Notes under the pieces: generated by a model
What the model was told of the DNA's origin: nothing
What the model saw: the letters and a program-made list of their open reading frames with translations, nothing else
Database searches by the model: none
Program-made: the position numbers and the translations under genes
NCBI GenBank assembly: GCA_045544035.1
Contig: JAZPYE010000001.1
Coordinates: 1-8,804 of the forward strand
Source: SIG587 sp045544035
Lineage (GTDB): Bacteria > Bacillota > Clostridia > Oscillospirales > Acutalibacteraceae
DNA length: 8,804 nucleotides
Direction of reading: 5' to 3'
Part shown: positions 5,134-8,804 of the stretch, piece by piece
Layout of the letters: each line of letters begins with the position of its first letter
Position numbering within the stretch: the first letter of the stretch is position 1

Positions 5134-6818
5134 TGTCAGTTATAGTTAAAAAGGCAAAAGAACAAATTGAATCAGTTATTAAAGCCGCGGCTTTAAAGGC
5201 AATGGAAAACGGCGCGCTGTGTGAAGCGGAATTACCTGCTTTTACCACCGAAACTCCCGCAAACCGCGACCACGGCGATTATGCCGTTAATGCCGCAATG
5301 GTTTGGGCAAGAGCATTTAAGAGTGCGCCACGCAAAATTGCCGAAATTATCACCGAAAACGCTGATTTCGGCGGCACCTACATTGACCGCGCCGAAATTG
5401 CAGGCCCTGGTTTTATAAACCTTTTCTTAAATGACAGCTACTATGCCGATATTCTTTTAGATATTGAGGAAAAGAAGGAAAATTATGGTAGCAGTGATTT
5501 TGGCCAAAACAAAAGAATTCTCGTTGAATTCGTTTCGGCCAACCCCACAGGCCCTATGCACATTGGTAATGCCCGTGGCGGCGCCCTTGGTGACTGTTTA
5601 GCCAGTGTTTTAAGTTTTGCCGGCTTTAACACCGAAAGAGAATTTTACATTAACGATGCAGGAAACCAGATTAACAAGTTTGGTCTTTCCCTTGATTTAA
5701 GATATTTACAGCTATTTGATGATAGCGTAGAAATGCCCGAAGATTCCTACCACGGCGCCGATATTATCGCCCACGCTAAGGCATTTGCCGAAATTCACGG
5801 AGATAGCTTTGTTTCAAAAAGCGAAGATGAGCGCAGAAAGGCGCTTGTTGAGTTTGCTCTGCCCAAAAACATTCAGGGTCTTCACGATGACCTTCTAAAA
5901 TACCGCATTGAATATGACACCTGGTTTAAGGAAAGCACACTCCACCAAAACGGTGAAACTGCAAGAATCATTGAGCTTCTTAAAAACAGCGGTCACACCT
6001 ACGTTAAAGAAGATGCCCTTTGGTTTAAGGGTAGCGATTTTGATTCCGAGGATTTTGTTCTTGTGCGCTCAAACGGTGTTCCCACCTATGTTGTGCCTGA
6101 CATTGCCTATCATTATAATAAACTTGTTACCCGCGGCTTCCATAAGGCTATTGACATTTTGGGTGCCGACCACCACGGCTATGTTCCCCGCCTTAAAGCG
6201 GCGCTCACAGCTTTGGGCGTTGATGCCGGTCGCCTTGATGTTGTGCTTATGCAAATGGTTCGCCTTGTCAGAGATGGCGAGGTTATCAAGGCTTCAAAGC
6301 GTTCGGGCAAAGCCATTACCCTTGTAACACTTCTTGATGAGGTTCCCATTGATGCCGCAAGATTCTTCTTTAACCTGCGCGAGGCAAACAGCCATTTTGA
6401 CTTTGACCTTGATTTAGCGGTTGAGCAGTCTAGCCAAAACCCTGTTTACTATGTTCAGTATGCCCACGCTCGCGTTTGCAGTATCTCCCGCAATCTTGTT
6501 GCCGACGGCGTTACAATTAGGGACTGCACAAAGGATGAACTAAAACTCTTAAACACCCCCGAAGAGCGAGAGCTTATTATGTGCCTTGCCTCATTTACCG
6601 ATGAGGTTATTGCCGCCGCTAAGGCTTACGACCCCACCAAAATCACACATTACGCAAGCGAGGTTGCCACCCGCTTCCACAAATTCTATTCGGTTTGCCG
6701 CGTTAAGGGCATTGATGAGCCCCTTATGCAGGCAAGACTTAAACTTTGCGGCGCAACGGCAACGGTTATTAAAACAGCACTTAACCTCTTAAAGGTTGAT
6801 GCTCCCGAAAGTATGTAA
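5133..6818 (+). CDS. argS: Arginyl-tRNA synthetase
   Basis: Class I aminoacyl-tRNA synthetase that charges tRNA-Arg with arginine using ATP; cytoplasmic and usually monomeric. The 561 aa are typical. The N-terminal Arg-tRNA synthetase domain occupies about 1-100 (RDHGDYAVNAA at 45-55). The catalytic core contains SANPTGPMHIGNARGGALGD (135-154), where HIGN at 143-146 stands for HIGH. Later come GADHHGYVPRLKAAL (about 344-358) and GEVIKASKRSGKA (382-394), the weak KMSKS-equivalent loop of ArgRS. The DALR anticodon-binding domain starts near VQYAHAR (441-447) and runs to the C-terminus. The ATG overlaps the preceding stop by one base (TAATG); AAGAGG lies at 5117-5122. It is the last gene of the operon and is followed by a strong hairpin terminator. 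No T-box is seen near it. Confidence 0.98.
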   Translation: MSVIVKKAKEQIESVIKAAALKAMENGALCEAELPAFTTETPANRDHGDYAVNAAMVWARAFKSAPRKIAEIITENADFGGTYIDRAEIAGPGFINLFLNDSYYADILLDIEEKKENYGSSDFGQNKRILVEFVSANPTGPMHIGNARGGALGDCLASVLSFAGFNTEREFYINDAGNQINKFGLSLDLRYLQLFDDSVEMPEDSYHGADIIAHAKAFAEIHGDSFVSKSEDERRKALVEFALPKNIQGLHDDLLKYRIEYDTWFKESTLHQNGETARIIELLKNSGHTYVKEDALWFKGSDFDSEDFVLVRSNGVPTYVVPDIAYHYNKLVTRGFHKAIDILGADHHGYVPRLKAALTALGVDAGRLDVVLMQMVRLVRDGEVIKASKRSGKAITLVTLLDEVPIDAARFFFNLREANSHFDFDLDLAVEQSSQNPVYYVQYAHARVCSISRNLVADGVTIRDCTKDELKLLNTPEERELIMCLASFTDEVIAAAKAYDPTKITHYASEVATRFHKFYSVCRVKGIDEPLMQARLKLCGATATVIKTALNLLKVDAPESM

Positions 6819-6858
6819 AAAAAATAAACGGCTACGGATTTTCCGTAGCCGTTTTTTT
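6819..6858. terminator. Bidirectional terminator between argS and malQ
   Basis: A 13 bp perfect stem (6826-6838 with 6842-6854, core ACGGCTACGGA) and a TTT loop, flanked by A-rich sequence on the left and a T run on the right. It can therefore stop both rightward argS and leftward malQ transcripts. The malQ stop codon (6857-6859) lies in the right-hand T run, so the hairpin begins within a few bases of both coding ends. Confidence 0.93.
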
Positions 6859-8344
6859 ATTTAGGTAATCTTGAATAAAGCTTTGTGGTTTTGTAAATGA
6901 GATTTGATAACCAGTCGTTTAAATATGTGCTGCTTACTCTCCACTGCCAATTATCGCCAAGGGTTGCAGGGGTGTTAATTCTGCCAACGCTGTCAATGCT
7001 GCAAAAATCCTGCAAAGGAATTATAACAGTGTCGGCAACAGAGGAAAATGCCGCCTTTATAACCGACCAGTTAAAATCATCACCCTCGTTTATATTGAGA
7101 TACCTTTTAACATAGGCAAGGGTTTCAGAATCCAGGGTTTGCTCCCAGCCCTTTAGGGTGTCGTTATCGTGGGTGCCTGTGTAAACCACGCAGTTTTTAA
7201 TGTGGTTGTGAGGCAGGTACTCACTTTCCTCATCTGTTGAAAAGGCAAACTGCAAAACCTTCATTCCAGGGAAGCCGGTGTTTTTAAGGAGTTTATAAAC
7301 TCCTTCAGTTAAGGTGCCAAGGTCCTCGGCAATAATGGGAAGTTCCCCAAAGGTTTCCTTAAGGCTTTTAAAGAAATGAAGCCCCGGCCCCTTTTTCCAA
7401 ACGCCGTTTTTAGCGGTTTTATCCCCAAAGGGAATGGAATAATATGCCTCAAAGCCTCTGAAATGGTCAATGCGAATTAAATCATAAATTTTAAGGCTGT
7501 GGGCGATTCTTTTACACCACCAGCTATAAGGCTTTGCTTCCTTTTTCATTTTTGCCCAGTTATAAAGGGGGTTTCCCCAAAGCTGACCATCCTCACAAAA
7601 ATCATCAGGTGGACAGCCTGCAACTGCCTTGGGCTTTAAATTTTTATCAAGGTAAAACTGTTCGGGATTTGCCCATACATCGGCGCTGTCAAAAGCAACA
7701 TAAATGGGCATATCACCGATTATCTTAATTCCCTTTTTGTTTGCATAGTCTTTAAGGGCTGACCACTGTTTTTGAAAAAAATAATTAAGAGCAATGTAAA
7801 ACTGAATTTTGTCGCTGTGCTCTTTCCTTGCTTTTTCGAGGGTAGCTTCATCACGTTTTTTTAGGCTTTCCTCCCACAAATCCCAGGAGGCGCCGCCATT
7901 TGCATCCTTAAGCGCCATAAAAAGAGCGTAATCCTTAAGCCAAAATTTGTTTTCCTCATAAACCGAATTATAATCGGTAGGCAGGTTTTCTTTCAGTTTA
8001 AGGTAAGCTTTATAAAGCACCTTAAAACGGTTATTATAAAGCAGTTCATAGTTTACCTTATGCTTATCATCATACCATTTAATATCCACATAATCCTTTT
8101 CCTCCAAAAGGCCCTCATCCTTCAGCATTTCAAGGTCAATAAAATAGGGGTTTCCTGCGAAGACAGAAAAGGACTGATAGGGTGAGTCACCAAAGCTGGT
8201 AGGACCAAGGGGCAAAATCTGCCAATAGGTCTGCCCTGCGCTTTCGAGAAAATCAACAAAATTATATGCCGCTTTACCAAAGGTGCCGATGCCGTGCTCA
8301 GAAGGCAAAGAAAAAATCGGTAAAAGGATACCGCTTGAACGCAT
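6857..8344 (-). CDS. malQ: 4-alpha-glucanotransferase (amylomaltase, GH77)
   Basis: Transfers alpha-1,4-glucan segments between maltodextrins and releases glucose; acts in the cytoplasm in maltodextrin or glycogen turnover. The 495 aa are the size of the compact bacterial amylomaltases. Family features in order: SSGILLPIFSLPSEHGIGTF (3-22), the GDSPYQSFSVFAGNPYFIDL block (52-71), IGDMPIYVAFDSADVWANP (209-227), and the LIRIDHFRGFEAY block with nucleophile Asp293. IIAEDLG carries the acid/base Glu340, and GTHDNDT the stabilising Asp393. All three catalytic acids are present. The start at 8344 follows AAGGAG (8357-8352) with a 7 nt spacer. It is monocistronic by appearance, with its own promoter beyond the gapA terminator and a shared terminator with argS. 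No other glycan genes are in the window, so the physiological partner (glycogen phosphorylase or a maltose system) is unknown. Confidence 0.97.
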   Translation of the reverse strand: MRSSGILLPIFSLPSEHGIGTFGKAAYNFVDFLESAGQTYWQILPLGPTSFGDSPYQSFSVFAGNPYFIDLEMLKDEGLLEEKDYVDIKWYDDKHKVNYELLYNNRFKVLYKAYLKLKENLPTDYNSVYEENKFWLKDYALFMALKDANGGASWDLWEESLKKRDEATLEKARKEHSDKIQFYIALNYFFQKQWSALKDYANKKGIKIIGDMPIYVAFDSADVWANPEQFYLDKNLKPKAVAGCPPDDFCEDGQLWGNPLYNWAKMKKEAKPYSWWCKRIAHSLKIYDLIRIDHFRGFEAYYSIPFGDKTAKNGVWKKGPGLHFFKSLKETFGELPIIAEDLGTLTEGVYKLLKNTGFPGMKVLQFAFSTDEESEYLPHNHIKNCVVYTGTHDNDTLKGWEQTLDSETLAYVKRYLNINEGDDFNWSVIKAAFSSVADTVIIPLQDFCSIDSVGRINTPATLGDNWQWRVSSTYLNDWLSNLIYKTTKLYSRLPK

Positions 8345-8377
8345 AGATAAACTCCTTAAAACAAAATGGTTAATAGA

Positions 8378-8407
8378 ATTGTAACTCTAAATGCACTACA
8401 ATGTCAA
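8378..8407 (-). promoter_or_regulatory. Predicted malQ promoter
   Basis: TTGACA (8407-8402), an 18 bp spacer and TACAAT (8383-8378) on the minus strand. The -35 box directly follows the T tract of the gapA terminator, so malQ appears to be transcribed independently of gapA. The leader would be only about 30 nt, with no visible operator or riboswitch. Confidence 0.7.
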
Positions 8408-8408
8408 T

Positions 8409-8439
8409 AAAAAAATACCCGCCGCTTTTGCGGCGGGTA
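8409..8439 (-). terminator. Intrinsic terminator of gapA
   Basis: TACCCGCCGC (minus strand 8439-8430) pairs with GCGGCGGGTA (8425-8416) around an AAAA loop, giving a 10 bp GC-rich stem followed by seven Ts (8415-8409 region). It starts 14 bp after the gapA stop. Confidence 0.95.
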
Positions 8440-8453
8440 AGATTTTTGTTTGC

Positions 8454-8804
8454 TTAGATTTCAGCAAAGTACTTAATGGTGCGAACCATCTGGCTGGTGT
8501 AGGAGTTCTCGTTATCATACCAAGAAACAACCTGAACCTCATAAAGGTCATCAGCAACTTTGGAAACCATTGTCTGGGTTGCATCGAAGAGAGAACCGTA
8601 ACGCATACCGATAACATCGGAAGATACGATTTGGTCTTCGTTGTAGCCGAAGGACTCGGAAGCAGCAGCCTTCATAGCAGCGTTGATGCCTTCCTTGGTT
8701 ACGTTCTCACCCTTAACAACTGCGGTAAGGATGGTGGTAGAACCGGTGGGAACGGGAACGCGCTGTGCAGAGCCGATGAGCTTGCCGTTGAGTTCGGGGA
8801 TTAC
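8454..8804 (-). CDS. gapA: Glyceraldehyde-3-phosphate dehydrogenase, C-terminal part
   Basis: Glycolytic enzyme oxidising glyceraldehyde-3-phosphate to 1,3-bisphosphoglycerate with NAD+. Only the last 116 codons are present; the gene continues beyond the right edge in an open frame from base 8804. The segment begins VIPELNGKLIGSAQRVPVPT, which includes the phosphate-binding Arg of the S-loop (AQRVPVPTGS). It continues through AAMKAAASESFGYNEDQIVSSD and ends with the very conserved VVSWYDNENSYTSQMVRTIKY, the NAD- and subunit-contact region. The catalytic Cys and the Rossmann fold lie outside the window. Many codons end in C (ATC, AAC, GGC, ACC), unlike the T-rich third positions of neighbouring genes, as expected for a very highly expressed gene. 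An ATG at 8675 lies inside the domain and is not the start. Confidence 0.97.
   Translation of the reverse strand, partial: VIPELNGKLIGSAQRVPVPTGSTTILTAVVKGENVTKEGINAAMKAAASESFGYNEDQIVSSDVIGMRYGSLFDATQTMVSKVADDLYEVQVVSWYDNENSYTSQMVRTIKYFAEI

Noticed and set aside
8396..8617. Minus-strand reading frame overlapping the gapA end and terminator
   Set aside because: It runs through the gapA terminator hairpin and is out of frame with the clearly conserved GAPDH C-terminus.

Overview
The window looks like chromosomal DNA of a low-to-moderate GC member of the Bacillota, class Clostridia. The evidence is the gene order murI - ywiB-like (DUF1934) - argS, an Nfn-type flavoprotein pair, SAM-I and FMN riboswitches that end in Rho-independent terminators, strong AAGGAGG-type ribosome binding sites, and TTGACA/TATAAT promoters. 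It resembles uncultured gut Oscillospiraceae, but I cannot place it to genus. It is mostly housekeeping DNA; the least ordinary parts are the control regions and one small inserted repeat.

Layout. Bases 1-3542 are transcribed leftward. An FMN riboswitch precedes ribU (riboflavin ECF transporter S component). Directly after the ribU stop come a consensus promoter, a SAM-I riboswitch and its terminator, then metK (SAM synthetase), nfnA and nfnB. The last two are the subunits of NADH-dependent reduced ferredoxin:NADP+ oxidoreductase, often annotated gltA/glutamate synthase small chain. nfnB runs off the left edge and carries a -1 frameshift near base 137-141. Bases 3560-6818 are transcribed rightward: a promoter, a short inserted element of about 270 bp with long terminal inverted repeats (MITE-like) in the 5' leader, then the tightly coupled murI - DUF1934 - argS operon. 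A strong hairpin at 6826-6854 separates argS from the convergent malQ (amylomaltase). malQ is leftward with its own promoter at 8378-8407, just beyond the terminator of gapA, which runs off the right edge.

How the parts fit. FMN limitation should raise riboflavin uptake through RibU. SAM limitation should raise metK and, because no promoter or terminator is visible between them, probably nfnAB as well. NfnAB is itself a flavoenzyme that supplies NADPH, so the leftward block couples flavin uptake, SAM synthesis and reductant supply. The rightward operon makes D-glutamate for the cell wall and charges tRNA-Arg. malQ and gapA belong to glycogen/maltodextrin use and glycolysis.

The most interesting item is the MITE-like insertion between the murI promoter and its Shine-Dalgarno sequence. 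Removing it restores a compact, conventional leader. Its inverted repeats could form alternative RNA structures that end exactly at the ribosome binding site. I saw no phage, CRISPR, defence or clearly novel protein system here.
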